A program made the translations under genes and the position numbers. Shown here piece after piece: positions 1 through 6,456 of a stretch of DNA of 9,214 bases (within the stretch, counting starts at the first letter, position 1; every line of letters starts with the position of its first letter). Source of the stretch: Defluviitaleaceae bacterium (lineage in GTDB: Bacteria > Bacillota > Clostridia > Lachnospirales > UBA5962); contig WQZK01000054.1 in assembly GCA_009780765.1 (NCBI GenBank), forward strand, positions 1-9,214, read 5' to 3'. The notes under the pieces are model-generated. The model was not told the DNA's origin, searched no databases, and saw nothing but the letters and a program-made list of their open reading frames with translations.

Positions 1-672
1 CTGGAATGGTATCAGAAGGCTTTAGAAATCCGTGAGAAGATAATGGGATTAGATCACCCATCTACCGCTACAACCTACAATAACATCGCAAGTGTGTATT
101 CTCATCAAGGAGAATATATCAAGACACTGGAATGGTATCAGAAGGCTTTGGTAATTCGTGAAAAGGTATTGGGCTTAGGACATCCATCAACCGCCACAAC
201 CTATAATAATATTGCGAGTGTGTTTGACATTCAGGGGAATTATTCCAAAGCACTGGAGTGGTATCAGAAGGCTTTGAAAATCCGTGAAAAAATGTTGGGC
301 TTAGACCATCCAAACACTGCAACTACTTATAATAATATTGCGGGTGCATATTATAGCCAAGGTAATTATTATGAAGCCCTAGAATGGTTTCAAAAAGCTT
401 TGAAAATCAATGAAAAAGTGTTGGGCTTAGACCACCCATCCACTGCTACGACCTATAATAATATTGCATTAGTGCACTCTAGCCAGGGAGATTACCCTAA
501 GGCATTGGAACTGTATCAAAAGGCTTTGAAAATCAATGAAAAAGTGTTGGGTTTAAACCATCCAGATACCGCCTCAACCTATAATAACATTGCGGGCGTG
601 TACTCTAGTCAGGGAGATTACCTCAAGGCACTGGAATGGTATCAGAAGGCTTTGGAAATTAATAAGGGGGGG
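1..672 (+). repeat. Tandem 126-bp coding repeats (42-codon TPR units)
   Basis: Unit boundaries fall at 43, 169, 295, 421, 547 and 673, an exact 126-bp period. Blocks such as GGCTTAGACCATCCA, ACCTATAATAATATTGC and TGGTATCAGAAGGCTTT recur with few changes. Similarity at the DNA level, including silent positions, points to recent duplication or gene conversion. The array can therefore be expected to change unit number by slippage or recombination, and it is a likely assembly-collapse site. Confidence 0.9.
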
Positions 673-744
673 CTAGGCTTTGACCATCCAAGTACTGTCA
701 TAATCATGGATAATATGGCGCTAGTAAAGGATTTACTGGACTGA
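1..744 (+). CDS. Tetratricopeptide (kinesin-light-chain type) repeat protein, 3' part only
   Basis: The reading frame is open from base 1, so the gene starts before the window; the ATG at 43 lies inside a repeat and is not the start. The visible 247 residues are tandem 42-residue TPR units of the kinesin-light-chain/TPR_12 type. Each follows the pattern LGLDHPxTATTYNNIA, then a linker with (S/Y)QGxYxKALE, then WYQKALxIxEK. Five full units are visible, plus partial ones at both ends. The last unit is degenerate (GGLGFDHPSTV) and works as a C-terminal cap before TGA. Such arrays are protein-protein interaction scaffolds. In bacteria they often form the sensor end of larger STAND/NB-ARC or CHAT proteins, but the effector end is off-window, so no function is assigned. 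No signal peptide or membrane segment is visible in this part. Confidence 0.93.
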   Translation: MEWYQKALEIREKIMGLDHPSTATTYNNIASVYSHQGEYIKTLEWYQKALVIREKVLGLGHPSTATTYNNIASVFDIQGNYSKALEWYQKALKIREKMLGLDHPNTATTYNNIAGAYYSQGNYYEALEWFQKALKINEKVLGLDHPSTATTYNNIALVHSSQGDYPKALELYQKALKINEKVLGLNHPDTASTYNNIAGVYSSQGDYLKALEWYQKALEINKGGLGFDHPSTVIIMDNMALVKDLLD

Positions 745-898
745 CAACTTCACATTAGCCATAATTTAAAAATTATTCAAAAGTATGATATTAGCCAGCA
801 ACCTAAAATACTCGACATGTAAATTTCATTATGAATTATCGTGTACAGAGTATAAGCTAAATGCGTTGGTTTAAAGATATCTAAAAAACATTGAAAGC

Positions 899-905
899 AG
901 GGAGA
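899..905 (+). promoter_or_regulatory. Ribosome binding site of the helicase gene (decides the start)
   Basis: AGGGAGA lies 6 bases before ATG 912. The longer reading frame can begin at a TTG at 891, but the Shine-Dalgarno sequence sits inside that extension, so 912 is the better start. Confidence 0.75.
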
Positions 906-911
906 TATATC

Positions 912-3653
912 ATGGATAGAAGTAAGCAATTACTCTTATATAATAATAAAGATATTACTAGTGATGTTAAATCCTGTGAATATAATCCATTAACCTATAA
1001 TTATAATATTACTTTTAACAATGGCACAACTAGCATCTATAATCAGGGCTCAATTGAGTTATTAGATATCTCAGATACACCAAACCCAGATACCATGGTT
1101 ATTGTGCATTCGGGACGTAAATTGTTTAACATTAAATTTATATCGATATTCTATGGTAAAGTGGCAAATTACTGGTATATTAAATTCATAAATGGAAGTG
1201 AGCGCCTATATCCAAGTGATAATCTAAAAGTTACATACTCATGTCTTACTTGCTATACGGCACAAAATTGCATAAACTATCTAAAGCAAATATCTTGCAT
1301 AAATGAATTGAGAGATGATAATGGGAAGGCACTTCTTCAAAAACAGTATGAAAAACTTGAATTCGTTGGCACTGATACAGTAATGGCTTGCTATATAAAC
1401 CCGCAAACGTATAAGCTACGTACTTATGAAGAAAATAGCTTTATTTTCCCATTTGGTGGTAATGCAAGCCAATTTGAAGCAGTTGCTAATGCACTATCAA
1501 ATCAAGTCAGTATTATTCAAGGACCTCCAGGAACGGGAAAAACACAAACAATTCTTAACATTATTGCAAATTTATTAATTATGAAGAAAAATGTGCAAAT
1601 CGTATCAAATAATAATTCAGCAATTTTAAATGTTTTAGAGAAGCTGTCTAGTCCGTCATATGAGTTAGACTTCCTTGCTGCATATTTAGGACGAGATTGT
1701 AACAAAACTAAATTTATAAATGACCAAACAGGTTCTTATCCAGACATAGCTCACTGGGAGATGGATTATAAGCAAAGGTCTGAGTTAATGTCAAAAATAC
1801 AAAGCCATGCGAGCCAGCTTTTAACTGTATTTTCTGCACAAGAGCGTATTGCACGGGCACGAATTGATTTAGCTTCATTAAATCTTGAAATAAAATACTT
1901 TAAACAATACTGTAGTGAGGCTAACCTGCCCTATTCCGAGCTTAAAGTGAGCAATCGTTTAAGTGAAGAGAAAATTATGCAATTGTGGATAGAATGTTGT
2001 AAGCTTTCTGAAAAGGAGAGAGGGGTATCTCTTTGGTTTAAGATTAAAAATACATTCGCCTATAGAATATTAGATTGGAGTTTGTACAAAAGTGACCTAC
2101 TGAACATTACTACAATAATCCAAAGCACATTTTACCATTCAAGGCAGTTAGAATTAACCAATGAAATTATTAGTTTGGAGAGCAAGCTCAAATCTATGGA
2201 TGCTAAAAATAAAATAAGTGAATTAACTAAATGGTCGATGGATTATTTGCGTGCAGAATTATTTGAGCGTTATGGAGGCAAGGAAAAACGTACATTATTT
2301 TCAAAAGATGATTTGTGGCAATGCCCAGATAAAGTTATTAAAGAATACCCCATAATCCTAAGCACAACATTTTCTGCTCGTAGCAGTTTGAAGGATTTAA
2401 TATATGACTATATTATAATGGACGAGGCGTCACAGGTAGATATTGCGACCGGTGCATTATCTCTTTCTTGTGCTAAAAATGCTGTTATTGTTGGAGATTT
2501 AAAGCAATTACCCAACATTGTAAAAAAAGATTTAAAGGAATGTTATGATGCAATTTTTAACTCCTATAAGTTACCCTTGGGGTATTCTTTTACTGAAAAT
2601 AGCTTTCTAAAATCTGTTTGTAGTATATTCTATGATGCTCCCCAAACTCTACTGAGAGAACACTATCGTTGTCATCCAAAGATTATTGGCTTTTGTAACC
2701 AAAAATTTTATAATAATGAACTAATAATTATGACTCAAGACTACGATGAAACAGACACTTTAATGGCTTTTAAAACAGTTGTTGGTGAGCATAAACGTGG
2801 ACGTATAAATCAACGTCAGATAGATGTCACAATTCATGAAGTGCTTCCTATAATTTGCGGGCTAAATCCAGAAGATATAGGGATTATTGCCCCATATAGA
2901 GACCAAGTAAGTGTTATAAAAGAGCAGTTAGAACACCCTGTTGAAGTGGAAACTGTGCATAAATTTCAAGGGCGCGAAAAAGATATAATACTTCTCACGA
3001 CAGTTGATGATGTGGTGACAGATTTCTCAGATGACCCATATCTTTTAAATGTAGCTATATCCCGTGCAAAAAAACAATTAGGTCTTGTCGTTTCAGGCAA
3101 TGAGCAACCGAAAGATAGTAATATCAGTGATTTGATTTCGTACATTGAATATAATAATTTTGAAATTATACATAGCGAAATACGCTCAGTTTTCGACTTA
3201 TTATACTCCCAATATACAAAAGCTAGGATCGCTTTCCTTAAAAAACATAAGAGAATATCTGAGTACGATTCTGAAAACTTGATGTATTGTGAGATTTTGG
3301 ATATATTAGAGAGATATAAATACTTGTCGCTTGATGTGATTTGCCACCAACCATTAAATATGATTATTAAAGATGTAAAACTCATGACTTATGCACAATA
3401 TAAGTATGCAGCAAATTCATCTACACATTTGGATTTCCTACTTTATAGTAAAATTAGCAGAATGCCTGTGCTTGCTATTGAAGTTGATGGATTTAACTAC
3501 CATAAACCAGGAACAAATCAATATAAAAGAGACCGACTTAAAGATAGTATTTTAAAATTGTATGGCATTCCACTTCTTCGTTTTCCAACTAATGGAAGCA
3601 ATGAGTGTATAAAAATCGATCAATTTTTATCTGAGTATTCTAGTAATAGATAA
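912..3653 (+). CDS. SF1 (Upf1-like) helicase with C-terminal DUF2726/PD-(D/E)XK-like domain
   Basis: A 913-residue protein from ATG 912. Superfamily 1 helicase motifs appear in order: Walker A GPPGTGKT (204-211), motif II DEAS (504-507), motif III GDLKQLP (528-534), REHYRCHP (582-589), IAPY (659-662), motif V KFQGRE (684-689) and motif VI VAISRAKK (714-721). This is the AAA_11/AAA_12 Upf1-like pattern, implying ATP-driven translocation on DNA or RNA. About 290 residues, partly charged and helical, separate Walker A from motif II, a long insertion. The C-terminus (about 800-913) matches the DUF2726/Vsr-like restriction fold: D841 in HLDF, EVDG (857-860) with H864, then RDRLKD (873-878) and the GIPLLRF strand. 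The usual ExK lysine is replaced (E-V-D), as is common in DUF2726, so nuclease activity is uncertain. Residues 1-200 are beta-rich and unrecognised. Helicase-nuclease fusions of this type are frequent in bacterial defence islands; a role here is inferred. It lies 142 bases upstream of the HExxH gene, on the same strand. Confidence 0.9.
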   Translation: MDRSKQLLLYNNKDITSDVKSCEYNPLTYNYNITFNNGTTSIYNQGSIELLDISDTPNPDTMVIVHSGRKLFNIKFISIFYGKVANYWYIKFINGSERLYPSDNLKVTYSCLTCYTAQNCINYLKQISCINELRDDNGKALLQKQYEKLEFVGTDTVMACYINPQTYKLRTYEENSFIFPFGGNASQFEAVANALSNQVSIIQGPPGTGKTQTILNIIANLLIMKKNVQIVSNNNSAILNVLEKLSSPSYELDFLAAYLGRDCNKTKFINDQTGSYPDIAHWEMDYKQRSELMSKIQSHASQLLTVFSAQERIARARIDLASLNLEIKYFKQYCSEANLPYSELKVSNRLSEEKIMQLWIECCKLSEKERGVSLWFKIKNTFAYRILDWSLYKSDLLNITTIIQSTFYHSRQLELTNEIISLESKLKSMDAKNKISELTKWSMDYLRAELFERYGGKEKRTLFSKDDLWQCPDKVIKEYPIILSTTFSARSSLKDLIYDYIIMDEASQVDIATGALSLSCAKNAVIVGDLKQLPNIVKKDLKECYDAIFNSYKLPLGYSFTENSFLKSVCSIFYDAPQTLLREHYRCHPKIIGFCNQKFYNNELIIMTQDYDETDTLMAFKTVVGEHKRGRINQRQIDVTIHEVLPIICGLNPEDIGIIAPYRDQVSVIKEQLEHPVEVETVHKFQGREKDIILLTTVDDVVTDFSDDPYLLNVAISRAKKQLGLVVSGNEQPKDSNISDLISYIEYNNFEIIHSEIRSVFDLLYSQYTKARIAFLKKHKRISEYDSENLMYCEILDILERYKYLSLDVICHQPLNMIIKDVKLMTYAQYKYAANSSTHLDFLLYSKISRMPVLAIEVDGFNYHKPGTNQYKRDRLKDSILKLYGIPLLRFPTNGSNECIKIDQFLSEYSSNR

Positions 3654-3795
3654 TTTTGTTAGTTTGTATAAATCATTTCCATAATTAATTTATCCAACCA
3701 CGCATTATCCATAATCTTGTTAGCAGTGGTGTAGATATATAGATGAAGTAGATTTTTGGTTTTTGTAAATATAATTTTAAGATTGGGGTTATGTT

Positions 3796-5058
3796 ATGTA
3801 TAGAAGCGATTTTAGCTTGTTTCCGAATATTGGGACGGACGGTGAATATGATTTTATATCACAAACAATTAAAATCAATAAAATTTCATCAGCAGATGAG
3901 TTTAGGGTTAGCTCAAGAGTGGAAGACATTAAATTGCTTGTTCATGAAATAACTCACTACCGAGACAATGTATCTTCATTGCGCGGTATAGATTTATTGG
4001 TTTTGAATTATAATGCTATACATTCTCGGGAATCAAATGATACTGAGCTGTTTTTTAATATTAAAAAACTATATAAAGAAATATTAAGGATGAAATTTTC
4101 AAAGTATTTTACAGTTATAAATCAATCAAGGAATGATGATGTTTCAAACAGATGGAATTATAAAATTACTACAGGCTACAGGTTCGATAATGATGGCAGG
4201 CTAGACAAAAAATCCCCTATTATGTTTATAAATTTTTATACAAATGCAAACGAATTTATTGCGAGAGTTCCCTTATCTTTCGAATCAATTGTTGAATCGA
4301 GAGCTATGTATAATGAATTCATGATAGATATGGCACATATTTCAAGTCTTAATGATGAAGAACAAATTGTTGAAAGGGGGTTGCTTCAGCGATATTATGA
4401 AAAACTCATTTATAATACTGACGTGATAGTATACTATGTAAATGCTCGTTTTGTAGCCAATGTGCTGGGCTTTTCAGATATACTTCAAGCATTTCAATTT
4501 TCTAGCTTGATAGGATTTTTGTGTTTAAACATGCCAATAGAGTGCTATAAAAAACTTAGAATTCCAAGCATATTACAAAATGAGGCTAAACCGTATTTTA
4601 TAAAGAATTCGGATATAAGCTTCCTTTTTGCATGCATAACATATAATATACAAAATTTTCAAAATATCCATGACCAAATTATCAATGATAATTTGATTGA
4701 AACTATATTAGAAAAATCGAATTTACCAAAAATTAGTGAACTCAAAAAATTAATAGTTAAAGAAGTTAATGATCGGGCTAAAACACAAATAGACGGCAAA
4801 TATAAAGATAGATGTGATAATCATATAGAGGAGTACATTAAGCATATAAAAAATATGAATTTTTCGAAAGATTTTAGTTATTTTAACAATTTCAGAGAAA
4901 CGTATGAAATGTTTATGGAAAAATCAGATGTCGCAAGTTTAGATGTAGCACCTATAATTTTTGGTAACGATGAAGATACTAAAGCATGTGAATTCTATAA
5001 GTCAATATTATCGATTGAGCGTAGAATGAAAGAGTTTAGTGATGCTTGTGGTATATAA
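3796..5058 (+). CDS. Uncharacterised protein with HExxH zinc-peptidase-like motif
   Basis: A 420-residue protein that I do not recognise as a named family. The start ATG 3796 has GGGG (3785-3788) 7 bases upstream; an ATG at 3791 is in another frame. Near the N-terminus, LLVHEITHYRD carries the zincin signature H50-E51-x-x-H54. At 159-170, the segment SFESIVESRA offers E163 and E167 as possible third zinc ligands, the usual gluzincin arrangement of an ExxA/ExxxE helix after the HExxH helix. The roughly 110-residue spacing is longer than in minimal peptidases. The remaining C-terminal 250 residues are helical and AT-rich in codons, with no other motif visible. No signal peptide is present, so a cytoplasmic location is likely. 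It follows the helicase on the same strand with a 142-base gap and no clear terminator between, so cotranscription is possible. Peptidase activity is inferred from motif geometry only. Confidence 0.8.
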   Translation: MYRSDFSLFPNIGTDGEYDFISQTIKINKISSADEFRVSSRVEDIKLLVHEITHYRDNVSSLRGIDLLVLNYNAIHSRESNDTELFFNIKKLYKEILRMKFSKYFTVINQSRNDDVSNRWNYKITTGYRFDNDGRLDKKSPIMFINFYTNANEFIARVPLSFESIVESRAMYNEFMIDMAHISSLNDEEQIVERGLLQRYYEKLIYNTDVIVYYVNARFVANVLGFSDILQAFQFSSLIGFLCLNMPIECYKKLRIPSILQNEAKPYFIKNSDISFLFACITYNIQNFQNIHDQIINDNLIETILEKSNLPKISELKKLIVKEVNDRAKTQIDGKYKDRCDNHIEEYIKHIKNMNFSKDFSYFNNFRETYEMFMEKSDVASLDVAPIIFGNDEDTKACEFYKSILSIERRMKEFSDACGI

Positions 5059-5177
5059 ATAAGTTTAAAATATATCTTTTGTGCAGATAACGAGCATCGT
5101 ATTATCCATATTATATTGTCATGATTGAATCCGCTAAAATAATTTTCATAAGGGTAGTTTGGCTATAAGATGTGTAG

Positions 5178-5500
5178 TTCAAATTATCGCTTTTTTGTAA
5201 TCACAATGCAACGCATTCTATGATGATTGTTTCTTGTATCGAACTGGTGCTTGTACAGGAAAGAACATATTCGCTTACACCAACTGACGCATGGCTTATT
5301 TTAATGTGTTCTTATAAGCACGATATGGGTATGCTAGTTAACCCCACCCAAAGAACTTTAGGAGCTATTGTCTCGAACGTTTTAGTAAAAATCGAAATAA
5401 TTACGGCGTTCATAAATTGAAAATCGTATTAAATCACTTTAGTTTTGCGCTTCAAAGCGTAGGGATGGTGAATTATGAAAAAGTATTACTTTGCTTCTAA
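5178..5500 (+). pseudogene. Frame-broken remnant of an HD-domain protein
   Basis: The frame open after the stop at 5175-5177 translates to a segment with NATHSMMIVSC, then LTPTDAWLILMCSYKHDMGML. The first His (5214-5216) and the His-Asp pair (5319-5324) are 35 residues apart. The sequence around them (H-S-x-x-V/I ... L-T/S-P-x-E/D-A-x-L-L-L ... HDMGM) matches metal-dependent HD phosphohydrolase domains, especially those N-terminal to Hsp90-like ATPases. After HDMGM similarity stops in this frame. A +2-frame stretch, 5342-5500, then reads HPKNFRSYCLERF and continues for about 50 residues before TAA, as expected after a frameshift. No plausible start or ribosome site precedes it and the rest of the domain is missing. 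It is therefore read as a decayed fragment, not a gene. Alternative: chance resemblance in an AT-rich spacer. Confidence 0.4.
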
Positions 5501-5529
5501 TTACGTTCTTCGTAGTAAGAAGTAGCAAA
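5490..5529 (+). repeat. Imperfect inverted repeat (weak)
   Basis: TTTGC-TTCT-n-n-n-TTACG is opposed by CGTAG-n-AGAA-GTA-GCAAA around a 5-base loop, with one mismatch, a wobble and a 3-base bulge. It overlaps a 16-codon ORF (ATG 5475, preceded by AGGGATGG). No T-tract follows, so it is not a classical terminator. Its role is unknown and it may be chance. Confidence 0.25.
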
Positions 5530-5600
5530 ATCAATTATAAACAATGTTCGAATGCAAATATTGCATATAGCACAAAAATAGATCACTCGCTCACAAAAAA

Positions 5601-5653
5601 TGGACCAGTGTATCGCTGATTTTGGACCAGCGTTTCACAAATGGTAGACCAGT
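5601..5653 (+). repeat. Three 22-bp-spaced TGGACCAG repeats; IS21-family-like terminus
   Basis: TGGACCAGTG begins at 5601, TGGACCAGCG at 5623 and TAGACCAGTA at 5645, an exact 22-bp period. IS21-family (istA/istB) elements carry several subterminal repeats of this kind, often with a GGACC/GGTCC core, as transposase binding sites. No istA/istB coding sequence and no opposite end are present in the window. This would therefore be a solo or deleted end. The repeat pattern is seen directly; the IS21 assignment is inference. Confidence 0.5.
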
Positions 5654-5727
5654 ACTGTCAAGGTTAGGTAGTATTTTCTGACGAGTGATGCTCTCGTAAG
5701 AAAATACTACCTAACCTTGACAGTACT
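5651..5727. repeat. 77-base near-perfect palindrome (35-bp arms, 7-base loop)
   Basis: The arm starting AGTACTGTCAAGGTTAGG (5651-5685) is the reverse complement of 5693-5727 except for one mismatch (G5680 opposite A5698); the loop is TGATGCT. The outer part can be read as TGTCAAGG...CCTTGACA termini flanked by GTAC on both sides. That would fit a tiny transposon-derived (MITE-like) element of about 70 bp with a GTAC duplication. GTAC is itself palindromic, so this cannot be told apart from a longer inverted repeat. The left arm overlaps the third TGGACCAG-type repeat. No T-tract follows directly. Transcribed, it would form a very stable hairpin on either strand. Confidence 0.85.
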
Positions 5728-5752
5728 GATGATTACTAAAATAATTAGATGT

Positions 5753-5797
5753 GGTCTTTGTGAGACGCACTTTCTCGCAAAGGCCTTAAATATTTTT
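5753..5797 (+). terminator. Candidate intrinsic terminator or structured RNA hairpin
   Basis: GGTCTTTGTGAGA (5753-5765) pairs with TCTCGCAAAGGCC (5773-5785) around the loop CGCACTT, a 13-bp stem. The only two non-Watson-Crick positions are U.G wobbles in a + strand transcript; on the - strand they would be C-A mismatches. The stem is followed by TTAAATATTTTTG, a moderately T-rich tail. This supports a + strand RNA structure, probably a terminator for transcripts entering from the left. Confidence 0.5.
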
Positions 5798-6126
5798 GCA
5801 TTAATTTTATTTGTGATCCATCCTCAATAAAAAGCTGTCCCATTTTTTGCAACAAGGTAGCCCATAAATCGTGAACGAGTGGTTCTTTTCACGTAAAATA
5901 TTCAAAATATTGTTGAGTTTGGCAAACACACAAGATATGAGGTATTTGTTAGTGGTTTAACTTACATAAAGATTGTAGGCAAATGGCAGTATCTACGTAT
6001 ATTGCTTGATTTGTGCAAAAAAAGACTCTTGGTAAACTATACAGAAATGTATTGACATGGCACACATCTTTAAGTGGAAATGGATGGGCATAATATATTT
6101 TCTTTATGATATGCTGCTTTTTTATG
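5798..6126. other. Intergenic spacer without a convincing gene
   Basis: AT-rich sequence with no supported gene. On the - strand two short protein-like stretches lie in neighbouring frames. One (about 5945 down to 5815) contains FAKLNNILNILREKNHSF; the other (about 5890 down to 5745) contains PLVHDLWATLLQKMGQLF. This could be decayed coding sequence, but I recognise no family. A small inverted repeat, GTGAA...TTCAC, lies near 5869-5890. A TTGACA at 6052-6057 has no -10 hexamer at the proper spacing. Confidence 0.4.
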
Positions 6127-6190
6127 AAAAAATAACAGAGAAATTCCTGCCACTTCTATTGAAAGGATAGAGGTTTCTCTGTTATTTTTT
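6127..6190. terminator. Strong bidirectional intrinsic terminator
   Basis: AAAAAATAACAGAGAAA (6127-6143) is a perfect 17-bp complement of TTTCTCTGTTATTTTTT (6174-6190). The 30-base interval holds an inner stem (CTTCTAT with ATAGAGG). Both strands end in a six-T run after the stem, so it can terminate transcripts from both sides. On the - strand it lies 10 bases after the stop of the 49-residue ORF and so closes the kinase-GTPase operon. On the + strand it would stop anything crossing the repeat region. Confidence 0.88.
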
Positions 6191-6200
6191 GAGCATTGAA

Positions 6201-6350
6201 TTAGTCCTTTGAAATATTTAACCCCGCAATATTTACAGAAACATTTACTGTAAATTCGTTAATTATCTCCTTATTCTTAAAGCGTTTACTAGAGGTCTGA
6301 TTTTTAACAAAGTGAATGAATTCAAGAAGCATGAGTAGCTTTTCAAACAT
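6201..6350 (-). CDS. Small 49-residue ORF between the ROCO gene and the terminator
   Basis: The ORF reads ATG at 6350 to TAA at 6201 and begins MFEKLLMLLEFIHFV. Its middle is basic (KNQTSSKRFKNKE) and it ends in an alternating hydrophobic stretch, FTVNVSVNIAGLNISKD. A short purine-rich AGGAAC directly precedes the ATG, a weak ribosome site with tight spacing. It lies 106 bases downstream of the ROCO stop and ends 10 bases before the terminator, exactly where a last operon gene would sit. I do not recognise a family. The N-terminal hydrophobic run is too short and broken to call a membrane segment. It could be a genuine small protein, the remnant of a longer gene, or a chance frame. Confidence 0.45.
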   Translation of the reverse strand: MFEKLLMLLEFIHFVKNQTSSKRFKNKEIINEFTVNVSVNIAGLNISKD

Positions 6351-6363
6351 GTTCCTATTGTTT

Positions 6364-6381
6364 ATGACATGAGTGTGTCAT
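6364..6381. promoter_or_regulatory. Short inverted repeat upstream of the small ORF
   Basis: ATGACA and TGTCAT are separated by six bases and lie 13 bases upstream of the 49-codon ORF on the - strand. The repeat could be an operator or a small hairpin in the leader between the ROCO and small-ORF genes. It is only 6 bp per arm, so chance is possible. Confidence 0.25.
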
Positions 6382-6456
6382 GTTATATATTTTTTCATAA
6401 ACGTATTCTTTTTGGCAGGAGTTGTTACTTAATTATGTTTTTTAAGTTTCATAGTT

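Noticed and set aside
742..744. Genome-wide reassignment of TGA to Trp to explain the ROCO interruption
   Set aside because: TGG is used for Trp throughout, and the TPR gene ends in TGA at the expected end of a degenerate cap repeat.
891..911. TTG start giving a seven-residue longer helicase
   Set aside because: The AGGGAGA ribosome site lies inside this extension and serves ATG 912.
3717..3743. TTGTTA and TATAGA upstream of the HExxH gene as a promoter
   Set aside because: Only 15 bases apart and both hexamers weak; too common in AT-rich DNA to call.
5220..5420. 66-residue ORF as an intact gene
   Set aside because: HD-domain similarity continues upstream of its ATG, no ribosome site precedes it, and the domain breaks off after HDMGM; a decayed fragment explains it better.
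5475..5525. 16-codon ORF (MKKYYFASNYVLRSKK) with a fair ribosome site
   Set aside because: Too short to support; it overlaps both the HD remnant frame and an imperfect inverted repeat.
5663..5715. GTTAGGT and ACCTAAC in the palindrome fit the integron attC core consensus (GTTRRRY / RYYYAAC)
   Set aside because: In attC sites RYYYAAC comes first and GTTRRRY last; here the order is inverted, and because the arms are palindromic reading the other strand does not repair it. No integrase or cassette is present.
6052..6096. TTGACA (6052) with TAATAT (6091) as a promoter
   Set aside because: The spacing is 33 bases, about twice the sigma-70 optimum, and no better -10 lies at 16-18 bases.
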